Assembly (NCBI RefSeq): GCF_009909145.1
Contig: NZ_JAAAPJ010000020.1
Location: forward strand, 1-64,000
Length of the DNA stretch: 64,000 nucleotides
Direction of reading: 5' to 3'
Source: Corallococcus silvisoli
GTDB taxonomy: Bacteria > Myxococcota > Myxococcia > Myxococcales > Myxococcaceae
The stretch's first letter is position 1, and every line of letters begins with the position of its first letter. Of the stretch, positions 10,303-19,395 are shown one piece after another. The notes under the pieces were generated by a model. That model was not told the DNA's origin. It saw only the letters and a program-made list of their open reading frames with translations, and searched no databases. The translations under genes were made by a program, and so were the position numbers.

Positions 10303-11148
10303 ATGTCCCGCATCGAATCCCTGCTGTCCGGCGTGCTCCCCGACCTCGGCGCCTCCGAGGTGGGCTTGAGCCCCCTGCCCATGCGCCCGGAGGCGGCGTC
10401 CCGTGCGCCCGCGGCCCCAGCCAACTCCGTGGAGGTGTTCCAGGGCGCCAGCGCGCCGGCCACGCCTCCCGCGCGGCCGGCCCGGGCGCGGGAGGGCAAT
10501 GGCTTCGACTTCGGGGTGGGGGGCGCGTTCCCACCGAGGCCCACCGGCTCCCTGAAGGAGCAGGTGAAGCAGGGGGCGTTGCTCCTGGAGCAGACCCAGG
10601 CCGCCGCCTTCAGCGTGACGCTGGACAAGGGCACGGCGATGGACACGTACGCGCGCAAGCAACTGGGCCACCTGGATCCGAGCCCGCCCATCCCGGGAGC
10701 CCCCACATCCCTCACCGACTACGCCAGCAGCATTCCCGGCGTGTCCGCGCGGGAGGCCTACGCCGCGTTCGTGGGCAACCCGGAGCTGCTCTTCGGCGCG
10801 GCGGGTATCTCCCTGCGGCCAGCGGCGAGCGCGCTGACCGATGGTGCCCGGCTCTTCCTGGAGGAGCAGGGGCCGCCGCCGGTGTGGGCCCCCATCACCG
10901 TGAAGCTCAACGAGACCCAGCGCACGGTCCACATCACCACCCTGGACGGCCACCCGCTGCGCGGCACCAACCAGTTCATCTTCGAAGATGACGGCACCGG
11001 AGGGACGCGCATCCGACAGTACTCCGCCTTCCAGGGCAGCTCTCCGGCGACATCGGTGGGGCTCGCGCTGATGGATCCCATTGAGCGGCAACACGACATC
11101 TGGCGCGCGGTGCACGGACAACTGCATGAGATGCTCCGGCCGCGTTGA
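10303..11148 (+). CDS. Hypothetical protein
   Basis: This 281-residue protein is not recognised. The first 80 residues are rich in Pro, Ala and Gly and probably disordered. A central region (about residues 80-190) is mixed helical, and the C-terminal part contains a strand-rich stretch, WAPITVKLNETQRTVHI, followed by GHPLRGTNQFIFED. No signal peptide, membrane segment or catalytic motif is visible. ATG 10303 is preceded by AAGG; an upstream in-frame start at 10132 would run through the dnaK terminator and is rejected. It is followed 27 bases later by the DCC-family gene. Confidence 0.55.
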   Translation: MSRIESLLSGVLPDLGASEVGLSPLPMRPEAASRAPAAPANSVEVFQGASAPATPPARPARAREGNGFDFGVGGAFPPRPTGSLKEQVKQGALLLEQTQAAAFSVTLDKGTAMDTYARKQLGHLDPSPPIPGAPTSLTDYASSIPGVSAREAYAAFVGNPELLFGAAGISLRPAASALTDGARLFLEEQGPPPVWAPITVKLNETQRTVHITTLDGHPLRGTNQFIFEDDGTGGTRIRQYSAFQGSSPATSVGLALMDPIERQHDIWRAVHGQLHEMLRPR

Positions 11149-11175
11149 CATACTGGGTCCGTGGGGAGGTGACGC

Positions 11176-11583
11176 GTGACGACGCTCCAGACGACACCGC
11201 CGGGACATGACGTGGTCCTCTACGACAGCCACTGCCGCATCTGCAGCGGGGCTGCTCGGGAGATGCGCAGGCTGGTCGGCGGGCAGGGCACGCGGCTGCT
11301 CTCGTTCCGCGACGAGGGCGTGCTCGACGCCTTTCCAGGGGTGGGGCTGGAGCGGTGCGAGAAGGCCATGCAGCTCATCCAGGCGGACGGCCGCGTCCTG
11401 GAAGGGGCGGAGGCCATCGTTCGCGCGCTGGGCCGGCGGCCGCTGGGCCGCCTCCTCTACGTGTACTACGTGCCGGGCCTGCGCCAGCTCGCGGATGCGG
11501 TGTATGGGGTGGTGGCCCGCTACCGCTTCCGCATCGCGGGTCGCAACTGCCCCGACGGGGCCTGCGCGGTGCACTTCAAATAG
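11176..11583 (+). CDS. DCC-family thiol-disulfide oxidoreductase-like protein (DUF393)
   Basis: This is a 135-residue member of the DCC/DUF393 family, a thioredoxin-like group named for its DxxCxxC motif, seen here as DSHCRIC at about residues 16-22. Downstream are the conserved RLLSFRD strand and a C-terminal YRFRIAGRNCPDGAC. Redox activity is assumed for the family but poorly characterised. GTG 11176 has GGGGAGG at good spacing. It precedes the MoxR-type ATPase gene by 51 bases and may share a transcript with it. Confidence 0.82.
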   Translation: MTTLQTTPPGHDVVLYDSHCRICSGAAREMRRLVGGQGTRLLSFRDEGVLDAFPGVGLERCEKAMQLIQADGRVLEGAEAIVRALGRRPLGRLLYVYYVPGLRQLADAVYGVVARYRFRIAGRNCPDGACAVHFK

Positions 11584-11634
11584 GGGAAGGGGGGCGGGTA
11601 GCATGCGTCCTTCCCCGTTCGCTCCTGGCCCTCC

Positions 11635-14166
11635 GTGACCTCGCCTCCTCCCAACCTGCAGGCCGCCCAGTCCTTTCGCCGCTTCTTCGGGGAGCTGAGA
11701 GAGACGTACCTGGAGCGGGATACGCTGTTCACGCAGATCGAGCTGGCGCTGCTCTGCCGCGAGCACGTGCTGGTGGTGGGGCCGCCCGGGACGGCGAAGA
11801 GCGCGGTCGCCAGCGCCGTCCTGGGGCGCATCACGGACGAGGTGTCCGGGCTGCCCTCGCTGTTCTCCAAGCAGATCGCGGAGACCACCCTGCAGACGGA
11901 CCTCATCGGCCCGGTGGACTTCAAGGTGCTCACGGAGACGGGGCGCACCGAATACCTCACCGACGAGGGGATGCTGGGCTCGGTGCACGCGTTCCTGGAC
12001 GAGGTCTTCGACGGCCGGGACATGCTGCTGCGCTCCATCCTCAACGTGATGTACGAGCGGGAGCTGAAGCACGGCCGGAAGGTGACGGCCGGGCGCACCG
12101 AGTGCGTGGTGATGACGAGCAACCGGTACCTCACGGAGGTGCTCGCGCGCTCGCCGGAGCTGCTCCTGGCGTTCGCGGACCGGTTGAGCTTCATCAGCTT
12201 CGTGCCCAAGGCCTTCGCGCGGCGGGAGAGCCGGGCCGCGATGATGCACCGCTTCGTCCACGGGACGCGGCCGGACCTGCGCGCCACGCTGACGCTCCAG
12301 CAGTTGGATCTGCTCCAGGACGCGGTGGCCCAGGTGCGGGTGCCCGGCCACGTGCTCGAGGGCGTGGAGATGCTGACGGACGCGCTGGAGCGCGCGCTCG
12401 TGGCGCAGGTGTCGAAGCTGCCGGACTACGTGCCCACGAAGTACTTCTCGCAGCGCTCGATCGTGAAGGCGCTGTGGACGCTGAAGGCGGCGGTGGTGCG
12501 CGATCAAATCTATCGCCGCCCGGACCGGCCGCTCGAGGCGACGGTGGAGGACCTGGACGCGCTGCGCTGGTTCTTCCTGCTGGGCGGCCCGCCCGCGGCG
12601 GAGGCGGACGCGCTGCTCAAGGCCGCGGTGGACCCGCGCGAGCGGGCGCAGCTGGAGATCGTCCGGTTGGAGCAGCGCACCTTCGACGAAGTGCTGGGCA
12701 AGGTGCGCCAGGAGCTGGGCGGCGGCGTGGAGCGCGAGGCGACGGCGCTGGCGGCGGCCGATGACGTGAACGCCGCGGAGGGGCTGAGTCGCAACTGGCA
12801 GGCGGGCGTGGTGTCCAGCACCGCGCGCGGCGTCCTGGGCAAGCTGGTGCCGGGGCCGCGCCACGGCCAGAACCGGGCCCCGCTGCTGGTGGCGGCGCGC
12901 GCGCTGGTGGCCGCGCTGGAGCAGCGGCTGTCGCGGGGCATGACGGTGGGGCAGGGCGAAGGGCGAGGAGGCGTGGCGCTCCTCGTCGCCATCCGCGATG
13001 TCCTGGAGTTGAGCCGGACGGTCCCCGAGCTGCGGCCGGGATACTCCGCGCTGTGCGAGGCGTCCGCGCGGTTCCTGGAGCAGGCGCTGGAGATGAGCGC
13101 GTCCGCGGCGGAGGGGCTCGCCTTCGAGGACAGCGTGAAGATGGAGTGGCTGGCCGGGCTCGCGGAGAACCTGGAGGAGGAGCTGGGGGTGATGGGGGCG
13201 CTGGCCGCGACGATCACCGAGGCCGTCCCCTCCCTCCACGAGCGGCTGCGCGATGCCGACCGGGACACGCGCCAGCGGGTGGTGGCCGCGCTCCGGCGCA
13301 GGGTGTCGGCGGCATTCCCCGCGGGCGCGCCCCGAGGCCGCAAGGATCCGCTGGATGCGCTCTCCGCGGATTCGCGGCGCCTCTCCCAGCTGGAGCAAGC
13401 GCTGACGGCGTTGGACCCGGCGCAGGTCGGGTTGAAGCAGGAGCTGCTGCGTCCGCTGAGCGTGGCGTACGCGCGCGAGGTGCTGGGGGCGACCCCGTTC
13501 GAGCGCATCGAGCAGTACGGCCGCGCGGTGCAGGCGGTGGCGGAGAACCTGCGGCGCGAGGGCGTGACCGCCGAGCCGGTGCTGGCCGAGTGCCGCGACC
13601 TGATGGAGACGCGCCTGCGCGAGCATGCCCGCGTGCTGTCGCGCGAGGTCGCCAGCCCGCCCCCTGCCCCGAACGCCGTGCTCAACGGGGATGCGTACAC
13701 CTACTACCGGGGCGAGCTGTCCGCGCAGGCCCCCGATGGCGAGATGGCGGCGCTGGTGGGGCTGGATGGACAGCTGATGGCGGCGCGTCCCCCGTCGGCG
13801 GCGGCCTTCCTCTCCGACACGGTGCGCGCCGCGGTGGCCGAGGCGGAGCTGTCCTTCCTCCAGTCGCGCATCAAGTACCTGCGCAGCTGGCTGACGCAGC
13901 TGTTGTCCGCGCTGCCCGCCCCGGAGGCGCTGAATGGTCGCGCCGACGCGGAGCGCACCTTCGAACGGCTGGTGCGCAGCCGCTTCCCCCTGCTCGCGCT
14001 GAAGGAGGGGGAGCTGGTGCGGCTCAAGGCCACCCTGGGCATGCTGGAGACGCTTCCGGGGGAGCTGGGGGACAGCGCGCGCAAGCTGTCCGCGCAGCTT
14101 CGCGGCATCGACGAGGACTTCGGGCGCTTCAGCCGGCAGGTGCTGGAGCGGCGGACCGCGCCGTGA
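11635..14166 (+). CDS. MoxR-family AAA+ ATPase with long C-terminal extension
   Basis: MoxR/RavA ATPases are AAA+ chaperones that act with von Willebrand A partners on protein complexes. The N-terminal AAA domain has Walker A GPPGTAKS at residues 49-56, Walker B-like HAFLDEVFDG, and sensor-1 VVMTSNRYL, with an arginine-rich stretch after AFADRLSF. At 843 residues it is more than twice the length of simple MoxR proteins: residues about 350-843 are a long Ala/Leu/Arg/Glu-rich helical region with no domain I recognise. GTG 11635 is the start that includes the N-terminal helix. The vWA gene follows 35 bases downstream, consistent with a working pair. Confidence 0.85.
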   Translation: MTSPPPNLQAAQSFRRFFGELRETYLERDTLFTQIELALLCREHVLVVGPPGTAKSAVASAVLGRITDEVSGLPSLFSKQIAETTLQTDLIGPVDFKVLTETGRTEYLTDEGMLGSVHAFLDEVFDGRDMLLRSILNVMYERELKHGRKVTAGRTECVVMTSNRYLTEVLARSPELLLAFADRLSFISFVPKAFARRESRAAMMHRFVHGTRPDLRATLTLQQLDLLQDAVAQVRVPGHVLEGVEMLTDALERALVAQVSKLPDYVPTKYFSQRSIVKALWTLKAAVVRDQIYRRPDRPLEATVEDLDALRWFFLLGGPPAAEADALLKAAVDPRERAQLEIVRLEQRTFDEVLGKVRQELGGGVEREATALAAADDVNAAEGLSRNWQAGVVSSTARGVLGKLVPGPRHGQNRAPLLVAARALVAALEQRLSRGMTVGQGEGRGGVALLVAIRDVLELSRTVPELRPGYSALCEASARFLEQALEMSASAAEGLAFEDSVKMEWLAGLAENLEEELGVMGALAATITEAVPSLHERLRDADRDTRQRVVAALRRRVSAAFPAGAPRGRKDPLDALSADSRRLSQLEQALTALDPAQVGLKQELLRPLSVAYAREVLGATPFERIEQYGRAVQAVAENLRREGVTAEPVLAECRDLMETRLREHARVLSREVASPPPAPNAVLNGDAYTYYRGELSAQAPDGEMAALVGLDGQLMAARPPSAAAFLSDTVRAAVAEAELSFLQSRIKYLRSWLTQLLSALPAPEALNGRADAERTFERLVRSRFPLLALKEGELVRLKATLGMLETLPGELGDSARKLSAQLRGIDEDFGRFSRQVLERRTAP

Positions 14167-14201
14167 GCGCGGCGGCCGTGCACGGAAGGCGGCGCTGAGA
14201 C

Positions 14202-16481
14202 GTGCTGGCGCGTCGACTCACCCCCTTGCGGCAGCGCCTGGATGCGCTGCGACAGCCCGCCACGGCGCGGGGGGCCGCGTGGTCCTGGCCCTTCGGCCGC
14301 AAGCTGCGGGGGCCGGAGGACCTGACCTTGCCAGTGCTCGTGGCGCTCGACCGCGAGCTGGATCGGGTGGGCGTCCACACCGCCGCGGATGCCCGGCTGC
14401 TGCTCGCGCTGGGCACCCAGCGGGGCAGGGCGGGGGCGCTCGCGCAGGGCCTGGGGGCTCGCGCGAGCCAGGCCCTGGAGGAGTACGATGAGTGCCTTCG
14501 CCTCGTGGAGCGGGCGCACCGCGCTGGAGAGGTGCCAGCGGGGGCCCTGACCGCGCTGGACCGGGGCTTCGTGCGGCTGGCCCGCGCGGTGAAAGTGGCG
14601 GACCTCTTCAGCCGGCCGTTGGAGGCGCAGGCCGGGGACGAGGCCCCCTTCGAGATCTTCGCGCGCCCCAGCGACACGACCCGCGAGCAGCCCCCCACCC
14701 ACGCTCGGCTGGCCATCGCGGAGCTGCTGGCCGCCCGCGCGCGTGAGAACGTCATCGACCTGGTGCAGAAGCGGCGCGACCTGGACCTCGCCCATGAACT
14801 GCTCCTGCGTCTGGGGGCGGACGCGGACCGCGCGCGGAGCATGGCGCTGCGCAACGACGTGGCCGAGGCGCGCGAGCGTGTGCGCGAGGTGCCGCCCACG
14901 CGCTCCCTGGAGGCGCTGGTCCGCGACGTGCGAGAGGGCGCGAAGAAGGACCCCCGGGGGGCCTACCGCTCCCTGCAGGGGCTCTACGAGCGGGCGCTGG
15001 AGGCAGGGGACTCGGAGCTGGCCTCCGCCGCACGGCGCGCGCTGACGCCATTGCTGCCCCCGGAGCACCGGCTGACGCGGATGGTGGAGGAGGCCGAGTC
15101 GGAGGCGCGGCTCCAGTGGCTTGGAGAGTCGGACGCGGCGGAGGACTCCGGCCGCGAAGACGCGGACGCGCCGGACGAGCAGCTGGCGGACCTGGCGTTC
15201 TCGCTGAAGCCGGAACAGCTGGCCACGTTCGACCTGGCGGCCGGGTGCGCCCGCTACTTCGACGTGGAGGATTCGCTGACCGAGGAAGTGGTCGAAGCGG
15301 ACACGGCCTCGGCGCGGGCCGTTCCTCGGCAGGTGCCCTATCCGACGCAGACGATGTCCTTCGCCACGACGGGGAGCCTGGACGAGGTCCACCACTTCGT
15401 CATCACCGATCCCCGGCGGCTCCTCCAGGACCTCGCCGCGCACCGGCAGCTGGTGCGGACCTATCTGGATGACGCGCCTCCGCCCCGTCCACGCAAGGTG
15501 AAGCGCACCGCCGTGCGGGTGTACGTCTGCGACGCGTCCGGGTCCATGCACGGTGCGCGGGCACGCTTCCGGGACGCGTTGATCATCGCGGAGCTGAACA
15601 ACCTGCGGGTCAAGGCGAGGCGCGAGGAGAGCTTCGACCCGCTCTACTTCAGCTTCTTCAACGACGTGCCCACGGAGCTGGCCCGCGTGGACACCGCCGC
15701 GGAGGCGACCCGGCAGATTGAAAAGCTCTTCCGCGACTCGCCCGCCGAGGGACAGACAGACATCTCGCTGGCCCTCCTGTCCGCCTTCGACTCCATCCGG
15801 GCCGCGCAGGGGCGCGACCCGTACCTCGCGCGCGCCACGGTGGTGCTCATCACCGACGGCGAGGATCGCGTGGACCTGGACCTCATCCGCCGCACCCGCG
15901 CGCCCATGGGGGCCCTGGACATCTCGCTGAGCTTCATCTCGCTGGGCGAGGAGAACGCGGACCTCAAGTCCCTGGTGTTGGAGCAGCGCGCCGCCGGGGG
16001 CCGTGCCTTCTACCATCCGCTCTCCGACGAGGAGATCCGCTGGGCCCGCACGGAGTTCGACACGCCCTGGCGCACGCTGCTGCCGCGCGACGTGCCTGCC
16101 TCCCTGGAAGCACTGGAGGCGCTGGCTCCGCACCTGGACGCGCTGGAGGCGGTGGCCGCCGGACGCACGCCCGGAGCCAGCGTGGCGGTGGAGGCGTCCT
16201 TCGACGCGCTCTTCCCCGCCGCGCCCGCGCCGCCGGCCGTGCCGGAGGTGCCCGGTCCGGACCTCGTGGCGCGGGTGGTGGACATCCTGGAGGCGGTGGG
16301 CGAGGCCGCGTCGCTCGCGTCCGCGGACCGGCGCGCCACGGAGAGCGTGGTGTTGCTGCAGCACCTGCTGTCCGTCTACGGGCTCACGCCCGCGCGCTAC
16401 CTGGCCGCGCTGGCCGCGGGAGGCCGTCCGGTGGGCGACGCGCTGGAACGGGTGCGGCTGCTCTGCCGTCCGTTCGGGTAG
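14202..16481 (+). CDS. von Willebrand factor A domain protein, MoxR partner
   Basis: This 759-residue protein has a C-terminal vWA domain with a complete MIDAS metal site, DASGSMHG at residues 444-451, and the later LITDGED acidic motif. The N-terminal 430 residues are helical and charged, and not recognised. MoxR ATPases are commonly encoded with vWA proteins (the RavA-ViaA and NorQ-NorD pairs are examples), so the two proteins probably form one ATPase-adaptor complex. There is no signal peptide, so the complex should be cytoplasmic. A GTG start is used. The coiled-coil gene follows 22 bases downstream. Confidence 0.85.
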   Translation: MLARRLTPLRQRLDALRQPATARGAAWSWPFGRKLRGPEDLTLPVLVALDRELDRVGVHTAADARLLLALGTQRGRAGALAQGLGARASQALEEYDECLRLVERAHRAGEVPAGALTALDRGFVRLARAVKVADLFSRPLEAQAGDEAPFEIFARPSDTTREQPPTHARLAIAELLAARARENVIDLVQKRRDLDLAHELLLRLGADADRARSMALRNDVAEARERVREVPPTRSLEALVRDVREGAKKDPRGAYRSLQGLYERALEAGDSELASAARRALTPLLPPEHRLTRMVEEAESEARLQWLGESDAAEDSGREDADAPDEQLADLAFSLKPEQLATFDLAAGCARYFDVEDSLTEEVVEADTASARAVPRQVPYPTQTMSFATTGSLDEVHHFVITDPRRLLQDLAAHRQLVRTYLDDAPPPRPRKVKRTAVRVYVCDASGSMHGARARFRDALIIAELNNLRVKARREESFDPLYFSFFNDVPTELARVDTAAEATRQIEKLFRDSPAEGQTDISLALLSAFDSIRAAQGRDPYLARATVVLITDGEDRVDLDLIRRTRAPMGALDISLSFISLGEENADLKSLVLEQRAAGGRAFYHPLSDEEIRWARTEFDTPWRTLLPRDVPASLEALEALAPHLDALEAVAAGRTPGASVAVEASFDALFPAAPAPPAVPEVPGPDLVARVVDILEAVGEAASLASADRRATESVVLLQHLLSVYGLTPARYLAALAAGGRPVGDALERVRLLCRPFG

Positions 16482-16503
16482 ACTGCGCCCCAAGGCACGC
16501 GCC

Positions 16504-17073
16504 ATGTTCGGCTTCCTCAAACGCAAGAAGGCGCCCCCGGCGCCCGTGGATCCCCTGGCCACGTTCGACCGGCTCATCGAGGACCTGGAGCGCCAGTCCT
16601 CCGAGGTGCGCAAGTCCGCCGCCACGCTGCTGGCCCTCAAGGGGGAGCTGTCCCGCGGGGTGACCCGCTACACCGCCCGCCTGGGCGACATCGCCGGCCG
16701 GTGCCAGACGGCCCAGGAGCGGGGGGACGCGAAGGGCGTGGGCGTTCTGGAGCGCGACCGGGTGCAGACGGAGCGCCTGCTGGAGTCCGCGCGCGAGTCG
16801 CTGCGCCGGGCGGAGCAGGACTCGGCGCTGCTGCTCACCGCGGCCGGCGAGCTGGGCGAGCGCGTGGCCGACCTGCGCATCGAACGCGAGAGCGCGTCCG
16901 TCCGCATCGCCGCGGGCGGTGTCGTCACCGAGGCGCTCCGCGAGCAGGTGGAGCGCTTCGACCGGGTGCTGGCGCTGGAGGCGGCGCGTGACGAGGTGGA
17001 GAAGGCCCACGCCCTGGCGGACATCTACCGCGAGGAGCAGCGGCCCGCCGCGGCGCCGGAGCGCGTGAAGTAG
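16504..17073 (+). CDS. Coiled-coil protein of the MoxR-vWA cluster
   Basis: This 189-residue protein begins MFGFLKRKKAPP and is predicted to be almost entirely helical, with heptad-like Leu/Ala/Arg/Glu runs through residues 20-180, so an extended coiled coil is likely. It resembles PspA/phage-shock-type coiled coils only in general composition; I do not assign it to a family. It is the last gene of the four-gene plus-strand run 11.2-17.1 kb and converges on the diadenylate-cyclase gene with 10 bases between stops. A role as substrate or scaffold for the MoxR-vWA pair is inferred from position only. Confidence 0.6.
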   Translation: MFGFLKRKKAPPAPVDPLATFDRLIEDLERQSSEVRKSAATLLALKGELSRGVTRYTARLGDIAGRCQTAQERGDAKGVGVLERDRVQTERLLESARESLRRAEQDSALLLTAAGELGERVADLRIERESASVRIAAGGVVTEALREQVERFDRVLALEAARDEVEKAHALADIYREEQRPAAAPERVK

Positions 17074-17083
17074 GGCCGCCGCG

Positions 17084-17977
17084 CTAGGTGCGCCGCGCCG
17101 TCTGGTGCAGCTCCAGCACGATGCTGCCGCCCTTGAGCAGGCGCACCGCGCCGGACGTCTGGCTCACGACGAGCGCGATGCAGTGGGTGGTGGACGTGAT
17201 GCCCGAGGCGGCCGCGTGGCGGGCGCCCAGTCCCAGGGGAATCTTCACCGTGTCGTCGTTGGCGGACAGGTAGCGGCCGGCGGACAGCACCACGCCGTCC
17301 TCGCGGATGACGAACGCGCCGTCCAGCACGGAGAAGTTCTTGATGGCGTCGCGGATCTTCGGGTCGAGCACGTTGCGCTCGGCCTCCGACAGACCCTGGA
17401 ACGGGTTGATGGTGAGCTGCCGGCTCTTCTCCAGCACGCTCGTGTGGTCGCCAATCGTGATGATGGTCCCGATGGGATGACCCTCGAAGCCCTCCTGACC
17501 AATCTGGAGCGCCAGCTGGATGAGCGCGTCCACCACCTGCGAGTTGAACTCCTCGCCCAGCTTCACGCCCTCGATGGCCAGCCGGTCGTCCAGCGACCCG
17601 CCGATCCGCATCTGCATCAGCGTGTCCGGCGCCCGGCCCACCTTGCCCGTCATGCAGAGCACCAGGTCGCCCTCCTTGAACGCCCCCTGGGACAGGGCGG
17701 ACACGAGCGCCACCTTCACCCGCTCGGTGCGCGAGTAGTCATAGGCGGGAATCACGAGCGCCCGGACCTTCTTGGCGAGGAGCTCTTGCGCCAGTTTGTC
17801 CAGCGTTACCGCGTACACGAGCTTCTTGCGCGCGGGACGACCTCGCAGGTCCTCGGGAGGAATGGGCGTGTCGCAGATGTAGAGGAAGTGGTCGACGTCG
17901 CTCTTGGCGGCCAGGGAAAGCGCCGAGCGCAAGAATTCTCGATCGAACTTCGTGTTGTCGCTCAAGGGGCCCCTCAT
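17084..17977 (-). CDS. Diadenylate cyclase (DisA_N/DAC) domain protein
   Basis: The C-terminal third is a DAC domain, the fold that makes cyclic di-AMP from two ATP. It shows the DGA motif at residues 219-221 and LGARHAAA at about 251-258. In DisA and CdaA the second motif is RHR; here it is Arg253-His254-Ala255, so the last Arg is replaced. The N-terminal 190 residues are a separate alpha/beta region with no membrane segments and no helix-hairpin-helix DNA-binding domain. The protein is therefore neither CdaA-like nor classical DisA, and may be closer to the CdaZ/DacZ arrangement. It is divergent from the dksA-like gene across a 113-bp shared upstream region. Activity is uncertain because of the motif change. 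Confidence 0.75.
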   Translation of the reverse strand: MRGPLSDNTKFDREFLRSALSLAAKSDVDHFLYICDTPIPPEDLRGRPARKKLVYAVTLDKLAQELLAKKVRALVIPAYDYSRTERVKVALVSALSQGAFKEGDLVLCMTGKVGRAPDTLMQMRIGGSLDDRLAIEGVKLGEEFNSQVVDALIQLALQIGQEGFEGHPIGTIITIGDHTSVLEKSRQLTINPFQGLSEAERNVLDPKIRDAIKNFSVLDGAFVIREDGVVLSAGRYLSANDDTVKIPLGLGARHAAASGITSTTHCIALVVSQTSGAVRLLKGGSIVLELHQTARRT

Positions 17978-18003
17978 GCACCCACGATTTGAAGCAGGTC
18001 AGC

Positions 18004-18031
18004 TTGACACTGCAATCTGCATGAATAAAGC
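18004..18031 (+). promoter_or_regulatory. Candidate promoter of the dksA-like gene
   Basis: TTGACA at 18004-18009 is a perfect -35 hexamer. Sixteen bases later TAAAGC (18026-18031) is a weak -10. The surrounding stretch is AT-rich for this genome and includes a run of seven T at 18042-18048. It lies in the divergent region between the DAC-domain gene and the dksA-like gene. Confidence 0.4.
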
Positions 18032-18090
18032 TTTCGGGCCCTTTTTTTCGGGGTCAGGCCCCCTCTACCCGTCCAACGGAGCCGCAGGCT

Positions 18091-18453
18091 GTGAACCAGA
18101 AAGATCTCAAGCGTTACAAGAAGATGCTCGAGGACAGCAAAACGAGCCTGCTCGAAAGCGCGAAGAAGACCCTGGTGGAGGAATCGTCCTTCGACACGGA
18201 CGACCTGCCTGACGAAATCGACCAGGCCGCTTCCGAGTACACCCAGTCCATGGTCTTCCGTCTGCGCGACCGGGAGAAGTTCCTTCTGCAGAAGATCGAC
18301 GGCGCGCTCAAGCGCGTGGAAGACGGCACCTTCGGCATCTGCGAGCGGTGCGAGGAGGACATCTCCCCCAAGCGCCTGGATGCGCGTCCCGTGACGACGC
18401 TCTGCATCCGCTGCAAGGAGGAGCAGGAGAAGAAGGAGAAGTCCTACGGCTGA
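18091..18453 (+). CDS. dksA: DksA/TraR C4 zinc-finger transcription factor
   Basis: DksA binds the RNA polymerase secondary channel and, with ppGpp, adjusts transcription initiation. This 120-residue protein has an N-terminal coiled coil whose tip contains DEIDQA, matching the DxxDxA motif of active DksA, and a C4 zinc finger with CERC and CIRC spaced by 17 residues. It is somewhat shorter than E. coli DksA (151 residues). GTG 18091 has GGAG about ten bases upstream. A bifunctional Rel gene, the likely source of its ppGpp partner, lies 4 kb downstream. Paralogues are common in this group, so equivalence to the main DksA is not certain. Confidence 0.88.
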   Translation: MNQKDLKRYKKMLEDSKTSLLESAKKTLVEESSFDTDDLPDEIDQAASEYTQSMVFRLRDREKFLLQKIDGALKRVEDGTFGICERCEEDISPKRLDARPVTTLCIRCKEEQEKKEKSYG

Positions 18454-18475
18454 GGCCGGAGCGTCACACCTTCCC

Positions 18476-18524
18476 GGCCGCACGGTGCCATCACGGGCCC
18501 GTGCGGCCCTCCCTTCGCGGGAGG
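18476..18524. terminator. Two hairpins between convergent genes
   Basis: A 10-bp stem (18476-18485 with 18499-18508) is followed directly by a 6-bp stem, CCTCCC at 18508-18513 with GGGAGG at 18519-18524 and a TTCGC loop. They lie between the stops of the dksA-like gene and the convergent FHA gene and could terminate both. There is no T tract. Confidence 0.5.
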
Positions 18525-18548
18525 AGGCCGCGGACGGTGGAGCCCGCG

Positions 18549-19316
18549 TCAGGCCGCGACGGGCTGGATCTCCACGCGCAGCAGCTGGCGGCCGATGAGG
18601 AAGTGGTCGCCGTTGTCGACGAAGGTCGGCCCCGCCAGACGGATGAAGGTGCCGTTGGACGAGCCCACGTCCCGCACCATCAGCCGGTCCCCCCGCACCT
18701 GGAGCAGCGCGTGCCGCCCGGACACGAAGCCGTCCGTGGGGAAGGCGATGTCCCCCTGCTCGCGACCCAGCAGGTTGTCGCCGTCCTTGAGGGGATAGGC
18801 CGCGCCGCGCAGGCCACCCTCCAGCAGTTGGATCAACCGCAGCCGGTAGCCCGGATCCGGCGAGCCCCACACCTGCGTGCCGCCCGGACCGAGCGCCGCG
18901 GTGGGGATGGGCTCCAGCACCAGCCGCTGGCGGCCCAGGCGCAGCTCGCCTCCGGCGGGCAGCTCTCGCTCGTTGCGCAGGCGCACGAAGACGCCGTTGG
19001 CGCCGCCCACGTCCTCCACGGCGAGCCGCGCGCCGGAGAAGAAGAAGCGCGCCTGCACGGGCATGATGAAGGGGTCGTCGTTGAGCGCGATGTCCGCCTG
19101 CTGGCCGCAGGTGAGGGTGTCGCGCTGCATGCGCACGAGGGACTCGGGGCCCCCGTCCGCCCGTACGACGCGGATGGACACCTGGGGGCGCGACGAGATG
19201 TGCGCCACGGCCATCACCATCGTTCCGGAGCGCAGCGCCGAGCCGCAGGCTCGGCAGACGGTGGCATCCCGGGAATTCTCGGTGTCACAACGGGGGCAGT
19301 AGTCCACGGCGTCCAT
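18549..19316 (-). CDS. Zinc-ribbon protein with two FHA domains
   Basis: FHA domains bind phosphothreonine peptides. This 255-residue cytoplasmic protein begins with a zinc ribbon (YCPRC, then VCRACG about 13 residues later), followed by two FHA domains at about residues 45-125 and 155-245. The second is canonical, with LLGRE, FVSGRHALL and SSNGTFIRL. The first is degenerate (TCGQ, PVQARF, GANGVFVRL) and may not bind phosphate. ATG 19316 has AAGGG upstream. It diverges from a Ser/Thr kinase gene that carries the same kind of zinc ribbon, which suggests it is read out or targeted by that kinase. Confidence 0.86.
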   Translation of the reverse strand: MDAVDYCPRCDTENSRDATVCRACGSALRSGTMVMAVAHISSRPQVSIRVVRADGGPESLVRMQRDTLTCGQQADIALNDDPFIMPVQARFFFSGARLAVEDVGGANGVFVRLRNERELPAGGELRLGRQRLVLEPIPTAALGPGGTQVWGSPDPGYRLRLIQLLEGGLRGAAYPLKDGDNLLGREQGDIAFPTDGFVSGRHALLQVRGDRLMVRDVGSSNGTFIRLAGPTFVDNGDHFLIGRQLLRVEIQPVAA

Positions 19317-19395
19317 GGGAGGGTCCCTTCTAGCAGGCCCGCGCGGCGTTGTGGGGCCCTGGCGCACGCGGCTTGCTCCCCACCCGAGCGACGTG

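Noticed and set aside
10228..13626. 1132-codon antisense frame
   Set aside because: A mirror of the MoxR gene with low-complexity His/Arg/Gln composition, typical in high-GC genomes.
13704..16640. 978-codon antisense frame over the vWA gene
   Set aside because: Same shadow effect; the plus-strand frame has a clear MIDAS motif.
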